This document shows positions 6,027-13,937 of a stretch of 34,875 nucleotides of DNA, piece by piece. The notes under the pieces were generated by a model, which did not search any database, was not told where the DNA came from, and was given only the letters and a program-made list of their open reading frames with translations. Location: the NCBI GenBank assembly GCA_052144935.1, contig JBKQPR010000349.1, positions 1-34,875 on the forward strand. The letters are read 5' to 3'. Positions within the stretch are counted from its first letter, which is position 1. Every line of letters begins with the position of its first letter. A program made the position numbers and the translations under genes. This stretch comes from JOPF133 sp052144935. GTDB lineage: Bacteria > Acidobacteriota > Terriglobia > Bryobacterales > Bryobacteraceae.

Positions 6027-7805
6027 TTAGTGCTCGGAAGGTACCGGAGACGGCGGGTCCGTCTGCATAGTAAAATCCGTCGGCGCGCCCGGAACGCTGT
6101 ACTCATAAGGACCGTGGTACACCACCGGATGGACGCCCGCGAAGTTGTCGAACGGCGGAGGCGAGGGCACCGTCCACTCCAGGGTGGTCGCGTTCCACGG
6201 ATTCACCGGCGCCTTGGCGCCCTTCCAGAGGCTCCAGAACAGATTCACTACGAAGATCACCTGCGCGGCGGCCGTGAAATAAGCCGCGTAGGTCATGAAC
6301 TGGTGCACCGGAATCAGCTTGCCCAGATACTCCACGTCGGTAAATGCCGAATAGCGCCGCGGGTTGCCGGCGATGCCCAGGTAATGCATGGGGGTGAAGA
6401 TCGCATAGACTCCGATGAAGGTCAGGTAAAAGTGGATCTTGCCGAGGGTCTCGTTCATCATCCGGCCGAACATTTTGGGGAACCAGTAGAAGGTGCCCGC
6501 GAACATGCCGAAGATCGCCGCCACGCCCATAATCATGTGGAAGTGGCCCACCACGAAATAAGTGTCGTGGAAATACAGATCGAGCGCCGGCTGGCCCAGG
6601 AAGATGCCGCTGACGCCGCCGGTGACGAACAGGGAAACGAATCCCAGCGCGAACAACATGGCGGTGGTGAAATGGATCTTGCCGCCCCACAAAGTGCCCA
6701 GCCAGTTGAAGGTCTTGATCGCCGAAGGCACCCCGATGCACATCGTCAGGGTGGCGAAGGCCATGGCCGAATAAGGGTTCATGCCGCTCATGAACATGTG
6801 GTGGCCCCACACCAGGAAGCCCAGGAATCCAATGCTCAGGATCGCGTAGACCATGGCCTTATACCCGAAGATCGGCTTGCGGGAAAAGGTGGACAGTAAC
6901 TGCGAAGTAACTCCCATGCCGGGCAGAATCGCGATATACACTTCCGGGTGGCCGAAGAACCAGAACAGGTGCTGCCACAAAAGCGGCGAACCGCCTTTGT
7001 GATCGGTGAGGATGTGATCGCTGATCATCAGGCCGCTGGGAAGGAAGAAACTCGTGTTGGCCATGCGGTCGAGCAGCAGCAGAACGCCCGCCGCCAGCAA
7101 TACCGCGAAACCCAGCAAGCCCAGGATGGCCGTCACCAGCCACGTCCAGCAGGTCAGTGGCATGCGCATCAAGGTCATCCCTTTGCAGCGCAGATCCACG
7201 GTGGTGGAGATGAAGTTGATGGCCCCCATCAGCGACGCGCCGGAGAAGATCGCGATGCTGATGATCCACAGGTTCTGCCCCATGCCTTCGCCCGGCCCGG
7301 TGACGCGTCCGGCAGCGCTGAGCGGAGGATACGCCGTCCAACCCGACAGCGGAGCGCCGCCCTGCACAAAGAACGCCGCGATCATCACCACCAGCGCCAG
7401 GAAAGTGGTCCAGAAAGACATCATGTTAAGCACCGGGAAGGCCATATCCTCCGCCCCGATCTGAATGGGCAGGATGAAATTCCCGAATCCGCTCTGCGGC
7501 ACGGTGGTGAGCACGAAGAAGACCATGATGGTGCCGTGCATGGTCATCAGTGAGAGATACAGTTCCGGCGTCATCACGCCGCCCGCCGCCGCCGTGGGCC
7601 ACAGATACTTCATCCACGCCACTGGCACGGTGGGGTTCACCATGTGGTAACGCATTAGCAGCGACAGAAACATGCCTATGAACACCGAGAACAGCCCCAG
7701 AAAATAATACTGGATGCCGATCACCTTGTGGTCCAGGCTGAAAACCCACCTGCGAATAAATCCCTGGGGCGCATGATGCGCCGTATGTGCTATGGGAGCC
7801 GACAT
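6027..7805 (-). CDS. coxA: Cytochrome c oxidase subunit I, aa3 type (A1-like)
   Basis: The 592-residue catalytic subunit, with about twelve membrane helices, reduces O2 to water and pumps protons. All metal ligands are visible: heme a His90 and His423, heme a3 His421, CuB His286, His335 and His336, and the cross-linked Tyr290 in GHPEVY. Proton-path residues of the A1 class are present: Asp120 in IGAEDMAFP, Glu288 in GHPEVY, and Lys364 in PSAIKTFNW. FHDTYFVVGHFH carries the Mg-site His413. The hydrophilic C-terminal tail (about 545-592) is Pro-rich. The start is supported by GAGGAG six bases upstream. It follows coxB by 55 bp. Confidence 0.98.
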   Translation of the reverse strand: MSAPIAHTAHHAPQGFIRRWVFSLDHKVIGIQYYFLGLFSVFIGMFLSLLMRYHMVNPTVPVAWMKYLWPTAAAGGVMTPELYLSLMTMHGTIMVFFVLTTVPQSGFGNFILPIQIGAEDMAFPVLNMMSFWTTFLALVVMIAAFFVQGGAPLSGWTAYPPLSAAGRVTGPGEGMGQNLWIISIAIFSGASLMGAINFISTTVDLRCKGMTLMRMPLTCWTWLVTAILGLLGFAVLLAAGVLLLLDRMANTSFFLPSGLMISDHILTDHKGGSPLLWQHLFWFFGHPEVYIAILPGMGVTSQLLSTFSRKPIFGYKAMVYAILSIGFLGFLVWGHHMFMSGMNPYSAMAFATLTMCIGVPSAIKTFNWLGTLWGGKIHFTTAMLFALGFVSLFVTGGVSGIFLGQPALDLYFHDTYFVVGHFHMIMGVAAIFGMFAGTFYWFPKMFGRMMNETLGKIHFYLTFIGVYAIFTPMHYLGIAGNPRRYSAFTDVEYLGKLIPVHQFMTYAAYFTAAAQVIFVVNLFWSLWKGAKAPVNPWNATTLEWTVPSPPPFDNFAGVHPVVYHGPYEYSVPGAPTDFTMQTDPPSPVPSEH

Positions 7806-7860
7806 AAGCTCTCCTCTGAAGAATTAGCCGGCCGAAGCCGGCGGCGATCCAAGCGGGGCA

Positions 7861-8646
7861 TTATTTTTGGGCTTGCATCTGCTGCTGCCACGCCTCGAAA
7901 TCGGCCATGCTCATTACCTGCATGGTAGTCCGCATCTGGAAGTGGCCCAGCCCGCATAACTCCGAACAGGGCACTTCGTAGATGCCGATCTGGTCGGCCT
8001 GAAAGTGCAGCGGAATCTCCATTCCGGGAACGATATCCTGCTTCAGCCGCAGCTCGCGGACGAAGAAATTGTGGATGACATCGCGCGAATTCATAATCAG
8101 GTTGATGGGTTTTCCCACCGGCACCTTCAGCGAAGCGCTCATGATGTCGTCCTTGCTGGCGGGGTCCTTGTCGTCCAGGCCATAAGGGTTGCCCGCCGAA
8201 TCGTTGACTAACTTGAGGTCGACGCGTCCGAACTTGCCGTCCGGCCCAGGATAGCGGAAGCTCCACGAAAACTGCTTGGCCAGGACTTGGATCGGAATCG
8301 CGTCGGGCGGCGCTTCGTCGAAATGCACGCCGGCCCAGATCTTGGTGCCCATCACCACCAGGCCCAGAAACAGCAGCGCGGTGGCGCTGGTCCACAAAGT
8401 TTCCATGCGGTTATTGCCGTGCGAATAGGTGGCCCGCCCGCCGTCGTTCTTGAATTTGACGATGACGTACCCGAGCGCGAATTGCGCCAGCACGAATATG
8501 ACCCCCACCACCACCAGCGTGCGCATGAACTGCTCGTCGTACGCCACCCCATGCTGGTTGATGGGCGGCGGAAACCACCATGTCTTGGCCGCGAAGAAAT
8601 AAACTACCGCGATCGTCAGTGCCCACACTACGGGAGCAAGCAGCAT
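7861..8646 (-). CDS. coxB: Cytochrome c oxidase subunit II with CuA site
   Basis: A 261-residue subunit that accepts electrons from cytochrome c. It has hydrophobic segments at about residues 3-21, 43-63 and 87-101, then a periplasmic cupredoxin domain. The CuA ligands are all present: His192 (DVIHNFF), Cys227, Glu229, Cys231, His235 and Met238 in the CSELCGLGHFQM motif. There is no C-terminal cytochrome c domain, so it is the plain CuA type rather than caa3. It is the first gene of the leftward operon, with GGAGGG upstream of the ATG and a candidate promoter at 8704-8733. The extra N-terminal segment may be a signal anchor. Confidence 0.97.
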   Translation of the reverse strand: MLLAPVVWALTIAVVYFFAAKTWWFPPPINQHGVAYDEQFMRTLVVVGVIFVLAQFALGYVIVKFKNDGGRATYSHGNNRMETLWTSATALLFLGLVVMGTKIWAGVHFDEAPPDAIPIQVLAKQFSWSFRYPGPDGKFGRVDLKLVNDSAGNPYGLDDKDPASKDDIMSASLKVPVGKPINLIMNSRDVIHNFFVRELRLKQDIVPGMEIPLHFQADQIGIYEVPCSELCGLGHFQMRTTMQVMSMADFEAWQQQMQAQK

Positions 8647-8703
8647 CCCAACGTCCCTCCACGAAGGATCGGTACTACCCTCAAAATGATGTGAGGTGGA
8701 GCC

Positions 8704-8733
8704 ACACTATCACAGTGCGCGAAGGATGTGCAA
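8704..8733 (-). promoter_or_regulatory. Putative promoter for the cox operon
   Basis: On the minus strand, TTGCAC (8733-8728) and TAGTGT (8709-8704) are separated by 18 bp. Transcription would start about 50 bases before the coxB ATG. The match is reasonable but not strong. Confidence 0.4.
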
Positions 8734-8838
8734 CTCCGATTCGCGAAGCCCGCGAAGCCAATTCGCCAGGCACGTTGCGCATGGGCGGGCACGGATTGCA
8801 AAACCGCTGGGGGCCGACGCCGCCAGCCGGCCAGCGGC

Positions 8839-8915
8839 AACCGCTCCCTGACGGGGTACACCCGGGCCGGCTCTGCAACGCACGCCATCTTAACCGAGCC
8901 GCGACCGTCAGGGAG
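8839..8915. repeat. REP-like inverted pair ('DGRGSV/EPRPSGSV' element)
   Basis: CTCCCTGACGG (8844-8854) and CCGTCAGGGAG (8905-8915) are perfect 11-bp inverted arms about 50 bases apart. The right arm belongs to GAGCCGCGACCGTCAGGGAG (8896-8915). Translated, the two strands give the peptides TEPRPSGSV and LPDGRGSV, which I recall as recurring nonsense peptides from an abundant intergenic repeat of acidobacteria and related phyla. Confidence 0.65.
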
Positions 8916-9093
8916 TGTCCACGGGCTTGCGGTCCCACGGAAAGCGATGAACACGTTGACAACGGTGTGGGGCGGACCCCAGGGTTGCCCTCGGGGCCCG
9001 GCCGGCCCCCTGGCCGGATTTCGGCCGGAGGCCGACGAGGGCGTTGGCCGCTAACCAGAGGGTCCGCCACTGAGTTCCGCCCCACCTCGCTGA

Positions 9094-9152
9094 CCGCATC
9101 TTCAGGGGAGTGCCCATGGGCCTGCGGCCCACCAAAACGCTTGAAGACGCGG
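9094..9152. repeat. Imperfect stem-loop element
   Basis: CCGCATCTTCAGG (9094-9106) pairs with CTTGAAGACGCGG (9140-9152) at 11 of 13 positions. The loop holds a second GC-rich inverted segment (CCCATGGGCCTGCGGCCC). The pattern is that of a REP/BIME-like intergenic element. Confidence 0.45.
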
Positions 9153-9280
9153 CTGGGACCTCTCGCGGAATCGATAACTTGGACCGCGTCTTCAGCGGAG
9201 CGTCCGCGGGCTCGGGCCGTTCAGGCACCTGGCGGTCGCGTCCCCTCGAAACGGCCGCGGCCGTGCCTCCCTCAACGGCG

Positions 9281-9350
9281 GCGTCCACACCGCGGCGTCC
9301 ACACCGCGGCGTCCACACCGCGGCGGCCGCACCGCGGCGGCCACGCGAGG
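9281..9350. repeat. 14-bp tandem repeat, about 4.7 copies
   Basis: GCGTCCACACCGCG occurs three times exactly (9281-9322). It is followed by the variant GCGGCCGCACCGCG and a degenerate fifth copy. The array ends just 20 bp from the stop of the PQQ dehydrogenase gene. Confidence 0.9.
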
Positions 9351-9371
9351 GCCGCGACGCGAACCGCCCGC

Positions 9372-11066
9372 TCAGTACAGCATGAACGCGTACAGCAGGT
9401 CTCCTGCCGCCGCCAGAATGTACTGATGGCCGTCGAGCATGTACGTCTCGGGCGCATTCGAAACCTGGCCAATGTGACTATGCCACAGCGCCTTGCCATT
9501 GGCCACGTCGTGCGCCACCAGATTGCCGCTCGGGTCGCCGCCGAAGAGCAGCTTTCCGGCGGTGGTCAGCAGACCCGCGCCTCCGCCCAAACCCGCCGTG
9601 CCCTGATACTTGTACCTCCAGGCGACCTTGGCGGTCTTATAATCGATGGCAGTCAGATAACTGCCGAGCGAGCCAACGCCCTGCTCTTCCTTGCCACCCA
9701 AACCCATGGCGCCGCGCGGATCGGTCTCCGTCAGATAGTACATCGCGTAGCTGTCGTGTTGGGGAACATAAAAGAGGCCCGTGTCCGGCGAGAAGCTGGG
9801 AGGCGGCCAGTTCGTCGTTCCGCCGTTGCTGGGGGATACCAGCGCGCCGGCGACGTCGTAGTCCTTGGCCGGATTACGAACCGGCTGGCCTTTATCGTTG
9901 AGGCCCTTGGCCCAGTTCACCGCGTTCGAGAATGCCCCCGAGACCAGGCGCTCGCCGGTGAGCCGGTCGAGCGTGAAGTAGTAGCCGTTGCGGCTGGCGG
10001 TCAAGACCAGTTTGCGCGGCTTGCCATTGAAATCCGCATCCACCAGGACCGGCGTCTGCGCGGAATCCCAATCGTGGGTATCGTGCGGAGACGTCTGGTA
10101 ATACCAGACCATTTTGCCGGTATCGACGTTGATCGCGACGATCGCACACGTGAACAGGTTGTCCCCTTCACCGCGCGTCTGCGATGTGTAGGCGGGCGTG
10201 GGATTACCGGTTCCGGTGATGTAGAGATGCGTCTCGGGATCGTACGATCCCGGAATCCATACCTCGCCGCCACCGTGTCTGGCGGCGTCCAGACTCGCCC
10301 AGGTCTCCAGTCCGGCGTCCCCTTTCTTCATCGGCACCGAGTACCAGACCCACTGGCGGTCGCCGTTTTCGGGATCGAACGATTGCAGCAATCCCGGCTC
10401 GTCGAGATCGTTACCCGTCCCAACCAGCACGTGGTTGCCGACTACCACCGGCGCCGGGGTCGAGAAGTACTGCTCGTTGAAGCTGGCGATCTCTTTGTGC
10501 CACCGCTCCTTGCCGGTGCGAGCGTCGAGGCACACCAGATAATCGTCCGGAGTCTCCAGGTACAGCCAGTTGCCCCACATGCCCATCCCGCGATTGCCGA
10601 TATGTGTGCCGCCCTTGGTTTTCCAGAAGAAGTGCCATATTTCCCGGCCGTCGAGCGCGTCGACGGCCCAGGCATTGTCGGGAGTCGATACATAAAGGAT
10701 CCCGTTCACCTGCAGAATAGATCCCTTGATGCTGGTGCCCCCGCCGAACCCTCCCGCGCCCACGTCTGCCGTGCCTTCGCCGCCGACGATTACCGGAGCC
10801 CCGCCGCCGCCGAAGCGGCCGCCACCCCGTCCGCCGCCCGCCCCGCCTGCTCCGGCCGTCAACCTTGAGGTCCAGGCCAGCGTCAGGTTCTTGACGTTGG
10901 ACTGATCGATCTGGGTGAGGGCGCTGTAGCGTCTGCCGGAATAATCGCCCGAATAGGTCGGCCAGCCGTTGGCCAGGGGCTTCAGGATATCGGCCGGATT
11001 CAGGCCCTGGGCTGCCGCGATGGCGGGCAACAAGCACGAGGAGATGGTAAGAAGCAGTTTTTTCAT
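9372..11066 (-). CDS. Periplasmic PQQ-dependent alcohol dehydrogenase-like quinoprotein
   Basis: A 564-residue quinoprotein with a signal peptide (MKKLLLTISSCLLPAIAAAQ) and an eight-bladed propeller. Family signatures are WPTYSGDYSGRRYSALTQI near the start, TGTGNP (active-site region), SPHDTHDWD holding the candidate catalytic Asp, and W-docking repeats such as D..TG...W. It would oxidise an alcohol using PQQ and pass electrons to a cytochrome c. Between about residues 71 and 109 there is a Gly-rich insertion. The adjacent-Cys disulfide of classical methanol dehydrogenases is not seen, so the substrate cannot be assigned. It starts only a few bases after the stop of the diheme cytochrome c gene, with weak Shine-Dalgarno sequence, so coupling is likely. 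No PQQ synthesis genes lie in the window. Confidence 0.9.
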   Translation of the reverse strand: MKKLLLTISSCLLPAIAAAQGLNPADILKPLANGWPTYSGDYSGRRYSALTQIDQSNVKNLTLAWTSRLTAGAGGAGGGRGGGRFGGGGAPVIVGGEGTADVGAGGFGGGTSIKGSILQVNGILYVSTPDNAWAVDALDGREIWHFFWKTKGGTHIGNRGMGMWGNWLYLETPDDYLVCLDARTGKERWHKEIASFNEQYFSTPAPVVVGNHVLVGTGNDLDEPGLLQSFDPENGDRQWVWYSVPMKKGDAGLETWASLDAARHGGGEVWIPGSYDPETHLYITGTGNPTPAYTSQTRGEGDNLFTCAIVAINVDTGKMVWYYQTSPHDTHDWDSAQTPVLVDADFNGKPRKLVLTASRNGYYFTLDRLTGERLVSGAFSNAVNWAKGLNDKGQPVRNPAKDYDVAGALVSPSNGGTTNWPPPSFSPDTGLFYVPQHDSYAMYYLTETDPRGAMGLGGKEEQGVGSLGSYLTAIDYKTAKVAWRYKYQGTAGLGGGAGLLTTAGKLLFGGDPSGNLVAHDVANGKALWHSHIGQVSNAPETYMLDGHQYILAAAGDLLYAFMLY

Positions 11067-11070
11067 GGTC

Positions 11071-11928
11071 TCACTTCAGGGTCGCCAGATAGGCAGTCAG
11101 GTTGTGGATGTCCTTGTCGGTGTAAACCGGCAGCAGTTGTTGATGGGGTTCCAAGGGATCGTGAACCTCCACCTTGGGAGTGTCGCCATTACGGCGGAAG
11201 CTGCGGAGGTAGCCGTCTGTTTCCAGGGTGACTGTGAAGTCGTCGATGCGGATGAGGCGGCCTTCGATCTTCGGACCGGACGCAGGCGTTACGGTGACCG
11301 TAGCGGGTGGGACATGCGTCTGCGGCGCCTGGCCCCGGCCGCCACCACCCGGAGCCAGCCAGGTCTGTTGCAGAGTCTTGGGATCGGTGAACCTCGCTCC
11401 GAAGCCCTTGAGGTCGCCCGTGACCGAATGACATCCGGCGCATTTGGCCTGGAAGTATTGCTCGCCGGCATTGGCATCGCCGACCAGGATGGTGAGAGGC
11501 CGGTTCCGTGCGGAGTCCCGCCCGTTGACGCGGAAACTGTGCAGGAAGGCGGCGATATCCGAAATCTGCGCGGCCGTCAGATCGAGCCTCGGCATTCCGG
11601 CATCGGGACGGCCATTCTGCACGACCGGCGCGATCAACTCGCCTTTTTGATCGTTGAGCACGACTTCCGAGCGGATCAGGTTCGGCCCGCCCTCTCCGCC
11701 CCGCGCGTCGGGACCGTGGCAGAAGGCGCAATTCACGCCATAGATGGCCTTGCCGCGGTCGACGATCGCAGGATCGGCCGGGGGCCGGTCGGGATAAGCT
11801 CCTCCACCTCCCCCTCCGCGCCCACCTGCCCCCCGCCCCGCGGGCGGGCCGGCCGGCGGCTGCGCCCAAAGCGAACTCCCAGCAATCATAATTGCCGACA
11901 AAACAGTTACGGCTACGAACCTGCTCAT
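11071..11928 (-). CDS. Exported diheme cytochrome c, partner of the PQQ dehydrogenase
   Basis: A 285-residue protein with a signal peptide (to about residue 22) and a Gly/Pro-rich linker (about 24-52). The first cytochrome c domain has CAFCH (67-71) and a probable axial Met112 in AGMPRLDLT. The second heme-binding motif is CAGCH (163-167). After it a beta-rich segment (about 200-260, VTVTPASGPKIEGRLIRIDDFTVTLETDG) is inserted before the closing helix YTDKDIHNLTAYLATLK. It would accept electrons from the neighbouring quinoprotein and pass them on, possibly to the oxidase encoded upstream. It is the first gene of a two-gene operon, and the two stop/start codons are almost touching. Both proteins carry unusual Gly-rich tracts. 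Confidence 0.93.
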   Translation of the reverse strand: MSRFVAVTVLSAIMIAGSSLWAQPPAGPPAGRGAGGRGGGGGGAYPDRPPADPAIVDRGKAIYGVNCAFCHGPDARGGEGGPNLIRSEVVLNDQKGELIAPVVQNGRPDAGMPRLDLTAAQISDIAAFLHSFRVNGRDSARNRPLTILVGDANAGEQYFQAKCAGCHSVTGDLKGFGARFTDPKTLQQTWLAPGGGGRGQAPQTHVPPATVTVTPASGPKIEGRLIRIDDFTVTLETDGYLRSFRRNGDTPKVEVHDPLEPHQQLLPVYTDKDIHNLTAYLATLK

Positions 11929-11956
11929 CCCAGCATTCCCCTCGCTCGTCCCTATT

Positions 11957-12073
11957 TTATGCCAGCTTGTCTCTGCAGAACAGGACGCATTTCTTGACTT
12001 CGGTCAACACGTCGAAGCCTTCCGGCGTGTCGTAGGCGATCGTGCCGATCCGAACGCCGCCGAAAATCGACAT
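11957..12073 (-). CDS. Possible 38-residue gene or fragment, unknown
   Basis: ATG (12073) to TAA encodes MSIFGGVRIGTIAYDTPEGF and a further 18 residues ending KKCVLFCRDKLA. AAGGGGC sits about 10 bases upstream. Composition is protein-like, unlike the Arg/Pro-rich shadows around, but I recognise no family. It may be a fragment of a larger gene, perhaps related to the AbiJ-like stub just upstream on the same strand. Confidence 0.3.
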   Translation of the reverse strand: MSIFGGVRIGTIAYDTPEGFDVLTEVKKCVLFCRDKLA

Positions 12074-12120
12074 TCGGCTTCGCCCCTTCGCCGCCATCAG
12101 CCCGGCTGCAGCCCCAGCGG

Positions 12121-12438
12121 CTATGCGATGATGTCCTTTACCACCGTCCCGTACACCACGGGAGCCGCGATCGACGCCAACTGGCATTTATATACGAGTT
12201 GTTTCGCCTCTTCGAAAGCCAAGTGCCCGTTCCAGTTCTCAAGGTTCGGTTGGGCATCTATCACCTCGCAAAACAAATTGCGTAGCATAACGCCGTCAAG
12301 GCGCAGAACACCCAGGTTCAACGATGAAAGAAATTCAATAAATTTCGTCCGCACGCTATTTGGTGCCTCGTCGCGGATCAGAGTTCCGTCTGGCTGGCCC
12401 GAAAGCCCATGGCGGCGGGAGAAAGGCTCTTCGCTCAT
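12121..12438 (-). CDS. Short AbiJ N-terminal-domain-like protein, probably truncated
   Basis: The 105-residue product begins MSEEPFSRRHGL and continues with an acidic/amphipathic helical region (NSVRTKFIEFLSSLNLG, LEN WNG). The FS.R.G opening followed by a short 'LR...' helix resembles the N-terminal domain of AbiJ-type abortive-infection proteins (AbiJ_NTD), which are normally about 250-300 residues with a C-terminal effector domain. No effector follows, so this is either a solitary domain or a truncated remnant; the odd 38-codon frame after it may be part of the same lost gene. Codon usage looks less GC-biased than the neighbours. The assignment is from motif memory only and is weak. Confidence 0.35.
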   Translation of the reverse strand: MSEEPFSRRHGLSGQPDGTLIRDEAPNSVRTKFIEFLSSLNLGVLRLDGVMLRNLFCEVIDAQPNLENWNGHLAFEEAKQLVYKCQLASIAAPVVYGTVVKDIIA

Positions 12439-12596
12439 GAACCGGCCGTACCACGGGCCGCCCTTTCGTACAACATAGCTCCTTTATGTTTCGTAGTCAA
12501 TGTAAGCTTTTGAAACTACTGACTTTACGGTAACCTCGCGGCGCCGTTCATCCGGATGGGAGACGCAAATATGGGAAGCGCCAGCTACTGCCCCCC

Positions 12597-13937
12597 TCAA
12601 AACCGCGTCACTTCCGTAAGCCGGAACCCGCCCACCTGCATGGCCGGCGCCACCAGATCGAAGGCTTCTTCCCCCGACGCGCGCACCGGTTCGGACATGA
12701 CCTCCACGTGGCTCAGCATCTCGATCAGGCTCTCGTTGAAGCGGAAGTTGCGCAGGCCCGCCGTCACCTGCCCGTCTTCCACCAGGAACGTGCCGTCGCG
12801 CGTCATTCCCGTGAAGACCTTCTCGTAGGGGTCCACTTCGCGGATGTACCACAGCCGTGTCACCAGGATGCCGCGCGGACAGGCGGCCACCATCCGGTCC
12901 ACCGGCGTCGCGCCGCCCAGAATCACGATGTTGGCGGGCGCCTCGCCGGCATCGTTGGGCAGGGGGTAGCCGTGGCCGGTCGGCTCGGCCGCGGCCAGCG
13001 CGGCGGCCTGCCGCGAATAGGCGATCTCGCGCACCACGCCGCTTTCCACCAGCGTCAGAGGGCGCCGCGGCACACCTTCGCCATCGAACGGCGGGCCGGA
13101 TTGGGCGGGGTGCGCGGCATCGTCCAGGATGGTGATGTTTTCGCCGAACAGCTTGCTTCCGATGCGGTCGTTCAGGAAGCTGCGGCCATCGCGCACGGCG
13201 GTGGCGCTGAAATCGCCGAACATCTGGCCCGCCAGGTCGAGCACCGCGGCGGGTTCCAGAATCACCGTGTAGCGGCCGGGAGGCAACTCGCGCGGGTTGG
13301 CCGATTGGGCGGCTTTTTGGGCGGCGGCCCGCGCCAGGGCGGGTGGGTCCAACGCGCGGTGGTCGCAGTGGCTGGCTTTGGCCCAGCCGGAGCTGCCCGG
13401 CGCCATCGCGGTGATCGAGAAGCGCGCCATGGTTTCGGCGTGGCGGGCGAACACGCCACGCGAGTTGAGCAGCGCAAACACGGATTCGCCGGTGGAATAG
13501 ATGCCCGCGGCGGTCTGCCCGGCGCCCTCCACCACCGCGATGGCCCCGGCCACCGCCAGCGCGCGCTCCCGCGGAGTGGCTTGCGCGGTGGCTTCGAAAT
13601 GCCGCTCCAGGCGCGCATATTCCGCCGCGCCGGCCATCTCCGGCAGGGTGGGATCGGGCGCGGTCAGGCGGGTCATGGCGATGGCCTCCTCCACCACCCG
13701 GCGGATGGACTCGGGGTCCAGCCGATTGGTTCCGGCCCGCGCCGTGCGGCCCTCGATCGCCGGCCGCACGGAGAGGCTCACTTCCCGGTCCGCCACGTTC
13801 TGGTGGATGGCGTTATTAGCGAAGCGCGTGAGCGCCTGGCTCTCGAACGAAATAATGGCCTCGATGTCGCGGACGCCCAGTGCGCGCGCGGCGTCCTGCA
13901 CCTGGCCGAAGATGCGCTGGCAGTCCTCAGCCTGCAT
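12597..13937 (-). CDS. pmbA: TldE/PmbA-family protein, partner of TldD
   Basis: A 446-residue member of the TldD/PmbA (U62-like) family. It lacks the HExxxH zinc motif, as TldE proteins do, and shows family features such as LNSRGVFARH, GRYTVILEPAAVLDL (about 220-235), FDGEGVPRRPLTLVESGVV (about 285-305) and a C-terminal beta domain with GVRE-type strands. TldE and TldD form a heterodimeric protease that degrades unfolded peptides and trims modified-peptide antibiotics in other bacteria. Its ATG overlaps the end of tldD by 11 bp, so the two are co-translated. Length is typical. Confidence 0.93.
   Translation of the reverse strand: MQAEDCQRIFGQVQDAARALGVRDIEAIISFESQALTRFANNAIHQNVADREVSLSVRPAIEGRTARAGTNRLDPESIRRVVEEAIAMTRLTAPDPTLPEMAGAAEYARLERHFEATAQATPRERALAVAGAIAVVEGAGQTAAGIYSTGESVFALLNSRGVFARHAETMARFSITAMAPGSSGWAKASHCDHRALDPPALARAAAQKAAQSANPRELPPGRYTVILEPAAVLDLAGQMFGDFSATAVRDGRSFLNDRIGSKLFGENITILDDAAHPAQSGPPFDGEGVPRRPLTLVESGVVREIAYSRQAAALAAAEPTGHGYPLPNDAGEAPANIVILGGATPVDRMVAACPRGILVTRLWYIREVDPYEKVFTGMTRDGTFLVEDGQVTAGLRNFRFNESLIEMLSHVEVMSEPVRASGEEAFDLVAPAMQVGGFRLTEVTRF

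Larger units (their letters stand above)
8647..9371. other. Repeat-rich intergenic region upstream of the cox operon
   Basis: This 0.7-kb gap holds no believable gene; the open frames on both strands are Arg/Pro/Gly-rich shadows without Shine-Dalgarno sites. It contains a likely promoter for coxB (8704-8733), a REP-like pair (8839-8915), a stem-loop element (9094-9152) and a 14-bp tandem repeat (9281-9350), each listed separately. A short stretch at about 8911-8940 is repeated imperfectly at 9106-9133 (GGGAGTG.CCA.GGGC.TGCGG.CCCAC). Confidence 0.7.

Noticed and set aside
8580..10868. 762-codon open frame on the plus strand
   Set aside because: Runs opposite coxB's 5' end, through repeats and opposite the PQQ dehydrogenase; no domain and Arg/Pro-rich composition.
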